Shown here one piece after another: positions 17,029-25,104 of a stretch of DNA of 64,000 bases. Each line of letters begins with the position of its first letter. Position 1 is the first letter of the stretch. The DNA is taken from contig NZ_VRUU01000004.1 of NCBI RefSeq assembly GCF_008039875.1, forward strand, positions 1 through 64,000, in the 5' to 3' direction. The stretch comes from Methylobacterium sp. WL119. Lineage in GTDB: Bacteria > Pseudomonadota > Alphaproteobacteria > Rhizobiales > Beijerinckiaceae. The notes under the pieces are model-generated. The model saw nothing but the letters and a program-made list of their open reading frames with translations, did no database searches and was not told where the DNA came from. The position numbers were made by a program, and so were the translations under genes.

Positions 17029-17053
17029 TCAGGACGATCCCCCTGGAGCGCTA

Positions 17054-17383
17054 TCAGCCTTGGTGAGCCAGGTTCGTCTCGGCGGAACCGAATGCAACGG
17101 CGACGGGTTGGAACGTTCGCACGAGATCAGCGTCAAGGCGTCCTGCCATGCCGTTCAGGATGGCATAGGCCTGCGTGGCATTCAACGCGGCCTTGTACAG
17201 CCGACGCTCAATCATCCTAGTGCAATCAATTGCGCAACTTCCCGGAATGATCATGCCTCGCATCATGAAACGCGGCTTGATAGGCTCGAAAGGTACACCC
17301 TGTGAGCCTACCCGCGGGCTGGCACCGCGATACGGCTCAAAGGTGTTGTTTGACACTGAGCTATAAGCTACGTCCTGAGCCAT
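17054..17383 (-). CDS. Hypothetical protein divergent from the recombinase, doubtful
   Basis: A 109-residue frame starts 24 bp from the recombinase ATG on the opposite strand. The C-terminal part (MIERRLYKAALNATQAYAIL, then NGMAGRLDADLVRTFQPVAV) reads as helical protein. No ribosome binding site is seen and no family is recognised. The frame runs through the 18-bp palindrome copy at 17.22 kb, which encodes CAIDC here. Confidence 0.35.
   Translation of the reverse strand: MAQDVAYSSVSNNTFEPYRGASPRVGSQGVPFEPIKPRFMMRGMIIPGSCAIDCTRMIERRLYKAALNATQAYAILNGMAGRLDADLVRTFQPVAVAFGSAETNLAHQG
17221..17238. repeat. 18-bp near-palindrome, copy 1
   Basis: Reads GTGCAATCAATTGCGCAA here. It lies ~170 bp upstream of the serine recombinase start. 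Confidence 0.6.
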
Positions 17384-17407
17384 AGATTTTGAGCCAGGGC
17401 GGGTGGA

Positions 17408-17971
17408 ATGGCGACGATCGGGTATGTGAGGGTCAGCACAGGTGACCAAAGCGTCGAGGCGCAACGGCACAGCATTGGCCTGATCCACATGGTCGAGGAG
17501 TGGTTCTGCGACGAAGGCGTCTCTGGGGTCGTACGTGCCCTGGATCGTCCGGGCTTCTCGGCTCTCCTCAAATACGCTCGCAAAGGCGACACCCTCATCG
17601 TCGGCGCCGTCGATCGCCTGGGTCGCGATACCCTGGATGTTCTGGCGACCGTCGAGGCGCTTCAGGCCAAGAGCGTGGCTATCATCAGCCTGCGCGAGGG
17701 CTTCGATCTTTCAACCCCGATCGGCAAGGCGATGCTCACCATGCTGGCCGCCGTGGCCGAGCTGGAGCGAGCCAACATCAAAGCGCGTCAGATGGCCGGT
17801 ATCCAACGCGCGAAGTCTGAGGGCAGGGCACTCGGTCGGCAAAAAGCGATCGACGATGCATCGGTGGCGATCTGGCGGAAGGACAATGCGGCTAGCATCG
17901 CGAGCACCGCCGCGCAGTTCGGGATCTCGCCTGCGAGCGTGAAGCGGGCATGCCGGCCAGCAGTCGCCTGA
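17408..17971 (+). CDS. Small serine recombinase (resolvase/invertase family)
   Basis: A 187-residue protein with the N-terminal resolvase catalytic domain: GYVRVSTGDQS with nucleophile Ser10 and Arg8, then VDRLGRDTLDVLATVEAL, EGFDLSTPIGKAMLTMLAAV and ELERANIKARQMAGI. A short C-terminal HTH follows (IASTAAQFGISPASVKRACR). This is the size of Tn3-type resolvases and DNA invertases, which cut inverted-repeat sites as dimers. No transposase or invertible segment is seen nearby. The gene lies between two copies of the recurrent 18-bp palindrome (17.22 and 18.04 kb), which may be coincidence or may mark its own sites. Confidence 0.93.
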   Translation: MATIGYVRVSTGDQSVEAQRHSIGLIHMVEEWFCDEGVSGVVRALDRPGFSALLKYARKGDTLIVGAVDRLGRDTLDVLATVEALQAKSVAIISLREGFDLSTPIGKAMLTMLAAVAELERANIKARQMAGIQRAKSEGRALGRQKAIDDASVAIWRKDNAASIASTAAQFGISPASVKRACRPAVA

Positions 17972-18040
17972 CCAGCCTCAATTATTGCTCAAAGTCGCCC
18001 GGGGCGGTAGTCGGTACGCATGAGAGTATGGAGAGCGACT

Positions 18041-18058
18041 TGCGCAATCAATTGCGCG
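18041..18058. repeat. 18-bp near-palindrome, copy 2
   Basis: TGCGCAATCAATTGCGCG, with perfect seven-base arms. It lies between the recombinase stop and the vapC45 stop. Confidence 0.75.
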
Positions 18059-18190
18059 CCTCGGTGTGGCTTCCACGAACAACCGCGCCGAGCACATCCT
18101 CTTCAACGAGCGCCTAGATGAAGCTCTGCTGATTCTCGTCGACGCCCGTCCGAACGCTGATTTCAGGCTCTTCTCTCATCATACTCCGCC

Positions 18191-18601
18191 TCAAACCGGC
18201 AGTGGCTTGAACTTACTCGCACGCGCCATCGGAACCTCGAAGAGGAACGGCGGCTCGAACCTCTTGATGAGATCCAGCACCTCTGGCCAGCGCCACATCA
18301 GGAATGAAGCCTGCTGGTTAATCGGCGTCTTCTGGTAGGACGGCGCGAGCACGAGGCCTTTCAGGCCGGCCTGTCGGTAGGCCAGCCGCTCCGCCTTGTT
18401 TTTGTATAGCCGACCGTCGCCGGAGACGATGAGCCAATCCTCACCGGTGCTGACGAGGTAGGCCATCCATTCGAAGTCGGTGGCGTGGCGCCCGCAGGGC
18501 AGATCTCGGATATGGTTGGCACTAGCACCGAGATGCCGCAGATACCCGTTAATGGTCTCCGCCAGCACGGGGCTCGTGCAGTTGTCGAAGAAGACCCTCA
18601 A
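18191..18601 (-). CDS. VapC45-like PIN-domain toxin
   Basis: A 136-residue protein whose TTG start overlaps the antitoxin stop (TTGA). The sequence MRVFFDNCTSPVLAETINGY, HATDFEWMAYL, LIVSGDGR, then LKGLVLAPSYQKTPINQQA is the PIN-like VapC45 family. Acidic residues at FFDN, TDFEW and SGDGR form the presumed metal site. Such toxins are RNases. The gene is translationally coupled to the upstream antitoxin, as expected for a type II module. The rare start and coupling suggest tight dosage control. Confidence 0.8.
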   Translation of the reverse strand: MRVFFDNCTSPVLAETINGYLRHLGASANHIRDLPCGRHATDFEWMAYLVSTGEDWLIVSGDGRLYKNKAERLAYRQAGLKGLVLAPSYQKTPINQQASFLMWRWPEVLDLIKRFEPPFLFEVPMARASKFKPLPV

Positions 18602-19374
18602 GCAGCCTGCCGCAGGTCCATCTCGCGCCGATAGGCGAGAGCGCGTTTGACGGCCCGCACGGGCACATCCCAAGCTCGTGCTGCCCGCTCGGGGGAGCCT
18701 TCAGCCACAGCCGCAGACACCAACACATCGACCGGTACCGAGGTCTCGGCCTCGATCGGCTGGCCGAACGAGCGCGTCGGGTCGATCTTCACCGACTTAG
18801 CCTTGCCGAGCGGCCACCAGACAGAAGGGATTCCTTCCTCGTCATATTCGAGGTTGGTGAGACTGCGCTCGATGACAGCTTCAAAAGCGAACTGCTTCCG
18901 AAACAGATCTATCAACCTAGTCTGGCCGTCCTCCTCGACCACCCGCAGGAACACGGTGTGGCCGTCCGATCGGAATTTCGTTGTCGAAAGTGGGCGTGCT
19001 TCTCCAACAACCTCGCGAGCCAGCTCGATCGCTTGGCGTACGCGTTGGGCACTCATGCCCTTTTCAATGAAGGTCGAGGCGACCCGAACCTCTTGGAGAT
19101 CTCGGAAGCCAAGAAAGGTGCCTTCCTCGCCAAGGTCTACCTGCGGGCTCCAGAGCGGGTCGTAGTGCTTGCCGTTGGCGTCGTGGCCCCGGAGCCAGCG
19201 GGAGATTTTTGCCGGGCGAATGGACAGCAGGCGGCCGGCCTCAGCGGGCGTGTAAAGCCCGATGCCGACGAGCCGTCCAGTCTCGTGCAGAGTGATGTGT
19301 CCCACGCGGACGTGCTCGTTCCTTGCTGGTTCGCCGTCAAGAGATTTCGATGCGTAAGCGTCCGTCCTTCCCAT
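18598..19374 (-). CDS. VapB45-like (DUF433) antitoxin
   Basis: A 258-residue protein from ATG 19374. The N-terminal HTH region (GLYTPAEAGRLLSIRPAKIS, RWLRG) is followed by YDPLWSPQVD, GFRDLQEVRVASTFIEKGMS, SLTNLEYDEEGIPSVWWPLG and IDPTRSFGQPI. This pattern is typical of DUF433/VapB45 antitoxins paired with VapC45-type toxins. It would neutralise the downstream toxin and repress their common promoter, which should lie in the 63 bp shared with the divergent gene at 19438. Confidence 0.8.
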   Translation of the reverse strand: MGRTDAYASKSLDGEPARNEHVRVGHITLHETGRLVGIGLYTPAEAGRLLSIRPAKISRWLRGHDANGKHYDPLWSPQVDLGEEGTFLGFRDLQEVRVASTFIEKGMSAQRVRQAIELAREVVGEARPLSTTKFRSDGHTVFLRVVEEDGQTRLIDLFRKQFAFEAVIERSLTNLEYDEEGIPSVWWPLGKAKSVKIDPTRSFGQPIEAETSVPVDVLVSAAVAEGSPERAARAWDVPVRAVKRALAYRREMDLRQAA

Positions 19375-19437
19375 GACGAGATCGATGCGTCGGATACAGG
19401 TACCCCTAGCAACACAGGTCCGAGGTGAGCCTCCCAT

Positions 19438-20211
19438 ATGCCAAAACCGACCTCCGCGGAGCGCCGCGCTCTCGACGCTGCCTTCGGGATGTCCAGCGGC
19501 TACGTCTTGGACTTCAGCGATCGCACGATGGCTGAGTGGTTCGAGGAGGGGTTCGGCATGGACATCCAATCGGGTGCCTATGATGCCACCGGCTCGTCGA
19601 AGGCCAAGCGCCTGCGCACTTTCATCGAAGTCGAGGATGGGCACACGGTCGGTGCAGTGCTACGTGCGTTGTGGGTCTACGCCGAGGAGACACGAGACCA
19701 GCGCGTCATCCCACCGAGCGAAGCGGAAGTAGCTACGGTGTTCGCCTTCATCGACCGCATCGAGGCGATCGAGGAACGACCACGCACCGACGCGCTAGAG
19801 CGGTTCAAACGCGATGACACGCTCGACGAGTTGATAGCTGCCATCCAGCGCGACATCGCTGCTAACAAGCCGGCCCCTGCCCTAGACCGGCTGCATCTCT
19901 ACTGCATGAAGAAGTTCACCCACCTTCTCGACGAGCGACGTATCCCGTGGGATCGGGAGGAGCCCCTGCACAGCCGTGTCGGAAAGTACGTGAGGGCGCT
20001 GGAGCGTGAGCGCGAGCTACGGCGGATCACGGTACGGGTACTCAAGACTGCGATCGGCATCTTCGACGACCTGAACGATGTTCGAAACAACCGGTCCTTC
20101 GCCCACGACAACGATCTCGTCGATGCAGCGGAGGCGCGGTTCATTTTCGATGCGGTTAGCGCGATCCTCCGCTTCGTGAAGAGCGTCGATACGGGGCGGT
20201 TTGGGAGCTGA
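19438..20211 (+). CDS. Abortive-infection protein with C-terminal HEPN-like Abi_C domain
   Basis: A 257-residue protein. The C-terminal ~110 residues fit Abi_C: LDRLHLYCMKKFTHLLDERR, LHSRVGKYVRALERERELRR, then VRNNRSFAHDN and an alpha-helical end. Arg216 and His223 form an Rx6H motif typical of HEPN RNases. The N-terminal half (SSGYVLDFSDRTMAEWFEEG) resembles the N-terminal domain of AbiJ-type proteins. These act as phage-triggered RNases or scaffolds in abortive infection. It is divergent from the TA module and convergent with the RT gene, giving a compact defence cluster. Confidence 0.8.
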   Translation: MPKPTSAERRALDAAFGMSSGYVLDFSDRTMAEWFEEGFGMDIQSGAYDATGSSKAKRLRTFIEVEDGHTVGAVLRALWVYAEETRDQRVIPPSEAEVATVFAFIDRIEAIEERPRTDALERFKRDDTLDELIAAIQRDIAANKPAPALDRLHLYCMKKFTHLLDERRIPWDREEPLHSRVGKYVRALERERELRRITVRVLKTAIGIFDDLNDVRNNRSFAHDNDLVDAAEARFIFDAVSAILRFVKSVDTGRFGS

Positions 20212-20275
20212 GCGGCGCACCTATCGCACGGGTTGGATCGTGAAGGATCCGTTGGGTGGGAAACCGCAACACACA

Positions 20276-21607
20276 TCACTGGGGTAACGCCTCGAAGCCG
20301 GCAGCCTCAAGATCTAGCCAATCGTCGACAGGATGTACCGGGGGCAGGGCTAGGCTCGCATACCGTCGGCGGCTGAAATCCCATCGCATTTCAAGCTCGC
20401 GGTTGAGCTTCGCGATCGCAGACTGCCAGAGCAGGTTCAGAGCCAGCGGGTTCGGCTCATAGCGGCGGAAGGAAGTCAGCCAACGGCCGCGGTACGCCAG
20501 GACGGCAGAGTACACTTCCTCGAGTGGCTCATCGCGAATGACCTCACGGACTCCTTCCCCGAAGCGGTGGTAGCTAAGATCGGACGGACGGAGCCGTGAT
20601 TGCCCAGTGAACCGATCGCGTCGAAATTTGTATTTCAGAAAATTGAAGCCGTAGCGGGCGTCTTCGACGGAGCAACGTTTTAAGCGAAACGGTCCGGCAG
20701 AGTGAACTCCAAGGAGTTCAGACAGGGTCTTCGCAAGCGTGTCGGCCATGTTCCGCGTCGCAGCCGGAACCGCGATGTCATCCCCGTAGAGAATCACGCG
20801 GTCGTCCAGGGTCAGAGACCCCAGCTCAGGTCCGAGAAGCAGACTGATAACGCGGTTGGACGAACGTGCACCCTGCGGTAGGCCCTGCCGGACCGCTTCG
20901 CTAAACGCTTTAGGGCTCTCTCCTACGGGTAGCTCGGAGGGCAACGCCACAGGGACGTCCTCTCCGATCAGGAGACAGTGGCGGACCACCATCGGGGGGA
21001 GGCCGAGACGCGCGGCGAGTTCCCCCTGCTTCACGGACCTGAAGCATGCCTCGATGTCGGCAACCACGAAGTGGTTGATGCCATCATCGATGAACTGTGT
21101 AATGCGATCGGCGGCGACTTCGGCCCCACGGCCCTGAGCCATATAGTCGAGGGGGTGGGGACCGAACTTGGCGATCAGCAAAAAGTTGACCAGCGTTTGT
21201 AGCGCTTTGCGGCGGGGTCCGAACGCGCAGATCGGACGCCAGTCTCCGCGGAGGGATTTGGTTTTCGCGTAAGCTCGAATTGGCTCCCCCGGATCGGAGA
21301 ACGCATCGAGTTCGTTCGCCATCTCGTGAAGCTCGGTCGCAGCGTACTTGAGCGGCTTCGGCTTTTTCTCAACAGAAAGGACGATGCAGCAGAGCCTGCT
21401 CGAGAACGATTTGAGGAGGTTCTCCTGTGCTGCCTTAATCCGTCTGCCCGACCCGCTGGCCGCGGCCCGGTGCAGCTGTGACATCTTACTCCCGGTATCG
21501 CGGAAAGCCTTCCGTGCCTCGACAGCGAAACTTGCATCGACGCGAGCTTCGGCCGTCTGAACCACAGACATTTCGAGACGCTCAAGGACAGTCTCCAGGT
21601 CGAGCAT
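20276..21607 (-). CDS. Reverse transcriptase, non-intron type
   Basis: A 443-residue protein. The RT palm motifs are clear: RPICAFGPRRKALQTLVNFL (~124-143), VVADIEACF with catalytic Asp184, QGLPQGARSSNRV (~241-253) and LYGDDIAV with the YGDD pair near 274-277. There is no maturase or HNH domain after the palm, and no group II intron is seen, so this is not a typical intron RT. About 120 residues precede the palm and ~110 follow it. Retron, DRT/UG-type and Abi-type RTs fit that outline; the class cannot be fixed by eye. An HTH gene lies 46 bp upstream in the same direction, and the defence genes next door support an antiphage role. Confidence 0.85.
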   Translation of the reverse strand: MLDLETVLERLEMSVVQTAEARVDASFAVEARKAFRDTGSKMSQLHRAAASGSGRRIKAAQENLLKSFSSRLCCIVLSVEKKPKPLKYAATELHEMANELDAFSDPGEPIRAYAKTKSLRGDWRPICAFGPRRKALQTLVNFLLIAKFGPHPLDYMAQGRGAEVAADRITQFIDDGINHFVVADIEACFRSVKQGELAARLGLPPMVVRHCLLIGEDVPVALPSELPVGESPKAFSEAVRQGLPQGARSSNRVISLLLGPELGSLTLDDRVILYGDDIAVPAATRNMADTLAKTLSELLGVHSAGPFRLKRCSVEDARYGFNFLKYKFRRDRFTGQSRLRPSDLSYHRFGEGVREVIRDEPLEEVYSAVLAYRGRWLTSFRRYEPNPLALNLLWQSAIAKLNRELEMRWDFSRRRYASLALPPVHPVDDWLDLEAAGFEALPQ

Positions 21608-21653
21608 CACCGTTTCCTTGCCATCATCGGGCGGCAGATTGAGCTAGTCCCGC

Positions 21654-21890
21654 CTACCGAGCCGCTGATGGCGAGGCAGACCCGCGTTCACAGGCGGCAA
21701 GCCATTGCCGGACTGCGCTCGAACGATAACGAACTCGCTTGCCAACGACGAAGCGTGGCGGTCCTTGCTCGAGTTGATGCCACCGATCGAGCGTCCGAGG
21801 TGAGACGCCGAGCATCTTGGCGGCCTTAGCCTTCGTCACGAGATCGGCGGCAGCCGTTAGGGGAAGAGCAAACGTCAAACGAGAAGGCAT
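21654..21890 (-). CDS. HTH protein (AlpA/MerR/excisionase-like)
   Basis: A 78-residue protein: TKAKAAKMLGVSPRTLDRWH, then PRFVVGKRVRYRSSAVRQWL. This is the classic HTH_17/AlpA fold with a winged strand. It precedes the reverse transcriptase by 46 bp and is probably its regulator. Phage and integrative elements use similar proteins as excisionases, so a mobile-element role is also possible. Confidence 0.75.
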   Translation of the reverse strand: MPSRLTFALPLTAAADLVTKAKAAKMLGVSPRTLDRWHQLEQGPPRFVVGKRVRYRSSAVRQWLAACERGSASPSAAR

Positions 21891-22268
21891 TGGATGCGCT
21901 CGGCGACCGTGCTTGGAGACGTCATCAAGCCGCGGTCGGAGGCCGGCTTGATGGCGCTAGACCATCCTGCCTACGGTGACCTCCGTGTCTTGTAAGCCTC
22001 CTCAATCAGGCGCAAACGGCCACTGATGTCAACTAGCGTCTCGTAGAACGTCGATACGGCGGATTTGTCCAGCGAACTGATTCAGTGTAGGCGCCCGCGC
22101 AAGCAGGCCTTCAATGCCTTTTCGCGGGTCGTCAGGCTCGGTCAGTTTCGTTGAGCTTGGCTCATGACGATAAGATCACCGCCTCTCGGCTGATTATGCC
22201 CATGGTTGGCTGCAGGCCCAGGTAAAAATTGCTTCCGCGCTATTAATTGCACGGGATACGCTGCGGCC
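21891..22268. other. 378-bp gap upstream of the HTH-RT operon and the RarA-like gene
   Basis: Contains the promoters of two divergent units and one palindrome copy at 22.24 kb. No gene is seen. Retron RTs have a structured RNA close to the RT gene, and this is the largest non-coding stretch beside it, so it is a candidate location. No msr/msd fold could be shown by eye. Confidence 0.4.
22236..22253. repeat. 18-bp near-palindrome, copy 3
   Basis: CGCGCTATTAATTGCACG, opposite orientation of the consensus, 16 bp before the RarA-like ATG. With copy 2 it encloses the defence island. Confidence 0.75.
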
Positions 22269-23558
22269 ATGTCATCCCCCTTCGACACCTCCACATGGCT
22301 CGAGAGCTTCGACGCGCTTGGCAGCTCCGGCATGCACCTCGAGGGGCGCGTGTGGGGCTACCTGCACGGCCTGATGACGATCGAGCCGCTCACAGCGCCC
22401 ACCTCCATCGTGATCGTGGCAGACCCCCACACCGCGAGGTGGCGGGTGTCTTCGGCATGGCAGAAGTCCATCCGACGGGGCTACGTGGCGCAGGCCTGCC
22501 TGTATGCCCGCACCTATGTCTCCCTCGATCTCGAGGCGTTCTGGCGCCGCCTGCCCGTGATCGCGATCGAGGACATCGGCATCGCGAACCCCACCCTGGT
22601 CTTCGCCATCATGTGGATCGCGGGCAAAAAGGCCAAGCGCGCGTCCCTGGCTACCGAGATGCAATGGGCCGACCGCCTCACCGCTCTGATGGCGCAGAGC
22701 GTCAAGGACCGCACGTGCTGCGACCTCGTGGTTTGTGCGGAGAGCGACCCCGACCTCGCGGGCTTCCGCGCGCGGGCGTTCTCCTCTGATAAGCCGGGGG
22801 GCCTTTCTGTGTATGTGCGCGATCCCGAGAACTACCTTGTGAAGCGCCTGATCGCGCTCTGGGCGTTGGGCGGGACCAAGCGCTACCGCGGCGGGGGCGA
22901 CCTCCCCGAGAAGCAGGCGGGGCATGACCTCGAGTTCGATGCCTACCTGACGGAGCAGCCTTTCCCGCACCGTTGGATGGCCATGCAGGGGGGCAATAAG
23001 ACCCAGGATGCGATGCCGCTCGCATGGGGGCTACTGCACGCGAACGCGGTAGCCGCGGGCGACACCTGCCTCGTGGAGGGCAAGCCGATGCTCCACCTCA
23101 AGATCCACGAGACCGCCCTACCCTCGCACACCATGATCCATGGCCTGCCATCCTACGCGCTCGACATGCACACGGGCCTCGGCAAGAAGGCGCTCGGGTT
23201 CATGGCCGCGAAGTGCAATCCGATCCGGCAGTTCCTCGAATACGATTGCGGGATCACCGACTACGAGGCCAAGCGCGACACTCTCGGGGGCATCATGTTC
23301 CGGGTGGACAGCGCACTCCTCGACCGGCGCCTGGAGTTCTCGGACAGCGAAGCCGTCTACGACCTCTGCGAGACGGCCCGGTGGCGCTACAGGGGCATCC
23401 CGATCGAGATGCTCGACAAGGCTCGCGAGCTGGCCACCGCCAATCTGCCCTGGCTCGACTATGCGCGGCGGCATGTGGCGGGGCTCACCTCACCCTCGGA
23501 AAAGCCTCCCGTGCCGACTTTCGTGGGGCCGATCACACACCCGAAATGGGTGGCCTAA
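22269..23558 (+). CDS. RarA/MgsA C-terminal-like protein of unknown function
   Basis: A 429-residue protein. Residues ~60-125 (QKSIRRGYVAQACLYARTYV, then WRRLPVIAIEDIGIANPTLV) recall the C-terminal clamp-loader part of RarA/MgsA ATPases, where SxxRGDxxAAL and RRLxxIAxEDIG are conserved. No Walker A or B motif is present, so the AAA module is missing. The second half (LPSHTMIHGLPSYALDMHTG, GKKALGFMAAK) is a block I associate with alphaproteobacterial mobile-region hypotheticals. Start ATG 22269 is chosen by domain onset; the frame opens to 22206. A palindrome copy lies 16 bp upstream. A role in DNA replication or repair is possible but unproven. Confidence 0.6.
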   Translation: MSSPFDTSTWLESFDALGSSGMHLEGRVWGYLHGLMTIEPLTAPTSIVIVADPHTARWRVSSAWQKSIRRGYVAQACLYARTYVSLDLEAFWRRLPVIAIEDIGIANPTLVFAIMWIAGKKAKRASLATEMQWADRLTALMAQSVKDRTCCDLVVCAESDPDLAGFRARAFSSDKPGGLSVYVRDPENYLVKRLIALWALGGTKRYRGGGDLPEKQAGHDLEFDAYLTEQPFPHRWMAMQGGNKTQDAMPLAWGLLHANAVAAGDTCLVEGKPMLHLKIHETALPSHTMIHGLPSYALDMHTGLGKKALGFMAAKCNPIRQFLEYDCGITDYEAKRDTLGGIMFRVDSALLDRRLEFSDSEAVYDLCETARWRYRGIPIEMLDKARELATANLPWLDYARRHVAGLTSPSEKPPVPTFVGPITHPKWVA

Positions 23559-23990
23559 AACCCCTGTCCTGACCCTGTTTTCGGGCGTCCCAGGACACGG
23601 TTTCAGGACACGGGAAAGATCCCGATTTCGGGGCCAAAAAGCGGGCTATCTGCAAAACCCCAAAGCGGGATTACCTGAGGCTACGCAACCACATAACGAT
23701 CGTGTTCCTGAGGGACGTACTAGCTACGATCCTAGTAAGGCCCCGAGTGCATCCCTCGACCCTTTTTCACTTTTTACCGAACCTCCCAGGAAAGCCCCTG
23801 CCCCGCGGTCTGCGCCGAGAAAATCGGCGTTTGGGACACTGGACGTGGGATTGCTGTCGTGGCCCATATCAGGCTCTCCCCGAGACGACCCACGAACGAC
23901 CCGAACGGCCCGCGGCTCGTTGCTCAATTAATGGCAAATCGCCTGGATCAAAGTGCAGAACGCGCGGCGATCGGTATCCCCAAGGCTCCC
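23559..23990 (+). repeat. ~430-bp non-coding dispersed repeat, copy 1
   Basis: This stretch follows the stop of the RarA-like gene and is matched block by block by 28885-29318. Shared blocks include CGGGGCCAAAAAGCGGGCT, AAATCGGCGTTTGGGACACT and a tail around GCAGAACGCGC. Intervening bases diverge with small indels. The early part has several GGACA units. A palindrome copy lies at 23.92 kb within it. It could be a structured RNA, replication-linked repeats or a mobile-element end. Confidence 0.65.
23920..23937. repeat. 18-bp near-palindrome, copy 4
   Basis: TTGCTCAATTAATGGCAA, a more diverged copy, inside the 430-bp repeat copy 1. Confidence 0.55.
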
Positions 23991-24020
23991 TGAAGCCGAA
24001 GCGGCTCGGTGCTCCCGCTT

Positions 24021-24038
24021 TGCGCTATTAATAGCAGA
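24021..24038. repeat. 18-bp near-palindrome, copy 5
   Basis: TGCGCTATTAATAGCAGA, seven bases beyond the stop of the zinc-ribbon membrane protein gene (minus strand). Confidence 0.7.
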
Positions 24039-24044
24039 AGCCTG

Positions 24045-25100
24045 TCATGCAGTCGGGGCTGCAGCGACCGTCCGTCGCTCGCCGCAGGCTCGGCAAAATT
24101 GCTCGAAAGTGCTCTTGCGCTGGGAGCAGCTGGGACACCGCTCAAATACCCCAAGGCCGCAGTGGGGGCAGAAATTCGTGTTCGGGTCGTCGAGCGCAAT
24201 CCCCCGCTCGCAGCCAGGGCAGACCTTGCGGGAGAGCCGTACGAGTGCCTCGTCCGTAGCAATCTCGGTCCGGCGCTCGGCGTCGGGCCGCGTCTCAACC
24301 AGAGCTTGGCGCTCGCGATAGGCGTGGAGCGCGTTGATTGCGGCGCGCCCCCCGACGAGGGTCAGGACCGCGCCGACCCCGTACTGCACATAGCCGCCGT
24401 AGCTCGGCAGGTAGGGCACGAGCTCGACGAAGAACGCGAACGCGGCGGCGAACGCGAAGCCCCACACGAACGGCCAGTTGCGCGTGCGCCGCCGCTTCAG
24501 CAGCAGCCAACCAGCGAGGACGAGAAGGGGCAGGGTCAATGCGAGCCGATAGCCGAACACGCGCAGCTCCTGGCCGCGCTCGGCGGCGTCGAGCTTGGCC
24601 TGCGCCGCGGCACGCAGTTCGTCATCGGCTGCCGACAGCGCGGTCTCTCGCTCGTTCAGTTCGAGGGCCGTCCGGTTCAGCCCTTCCAGCCGCTCCTCGA
24701 CGGTGCGCTCGGCAGCTTTGAGCTGATCCAGCCCCTGGGTGCGGGCGACGAGTCCTGGGTCCTGATCGACGCGCTGCGTGGCGTTGCGGGTCTTCAGCCA
24801 GTTGGCGAAGGTCTCGCGCGCCGCCTCGGTGGCGGAGCGAGCCGCGTCGAGCGCGAGCTGCGCCTCGTCTGCCTTCCGCCGCGTGTCGTCCTCCTCGCGC
24901 CGGACCTGCTTGATCGCGTCGGCCGAGGCGCGTGTGGGCTCACGGTCGAGAAACTGGTCCAGGGTATAGCGGTGCTCGACCTGCGGCAGGTCGCCGACGA
25001 CAAGCGAGCCGAGCCCGATCAGGAAGCCCGCAAACAGTAGGGCGACGAGCCAGAGGGCGGCGTTGAACCAGCGTTCGGAGAGACGTGTACCGGCGGCCAA
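24045..25100 (-). CDS. Membrane protein with coiled coil and C-terminal zinc ribbons
   Basis: A 351-residue protein: one N-terminal transmembrane helix (LWLVALLFAGFLIGLGSLVV), a long charged coiled coil (~60-180), a cluster of membrane segments (~185-260) and a C-terminal cytosolic part with CPGC, CPHCGLGVFERCPSC and CRACG, which form double zinc ribbons. It is the last gene of a three-gene operon, four bases after the M48 peptidase. It probably works with that peptidase at the membrane. No named family is recognised. Confidence 0.7.
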   Translation of the reverse strand: MAAGTRLSERWFNAALWLVALLFAGFLIGLGSLVVGDLPQVEHRYTLDQFLDREPTRASADAIKQVRREEDDTRRKADEAQLALDAARSATEAARETFANWLKTRNATQRVDQDPGLVARTQGLDQLKAAERTVEERLEGLNRTALELNERETALSAADDELRAAAQAKLDAAERGQELRVFGYRLALTLPLLVLAGWLLLKRRRTRNWPFVWGFAFAAAFAFFVELVPYLPSYGGYVQYGVGAVLTLVGGRAAINALHAYRERQALVETRPDAERRTEIATDEALVRLSRKVCPGCERGIALDDPNTNFCPHCGLGVFERCPSCSQRKSTFEQFCRACGERRTVAAAPTA

Positions 25101-25104
25101 GCGA

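Noticed and set aside
20276..21607. Group II intron maturase as identity of the reverse transcriptase
   Set aside because: No maturase X domain or HNH endonuclease after the palm and no intron domain V-like sequence downstream.
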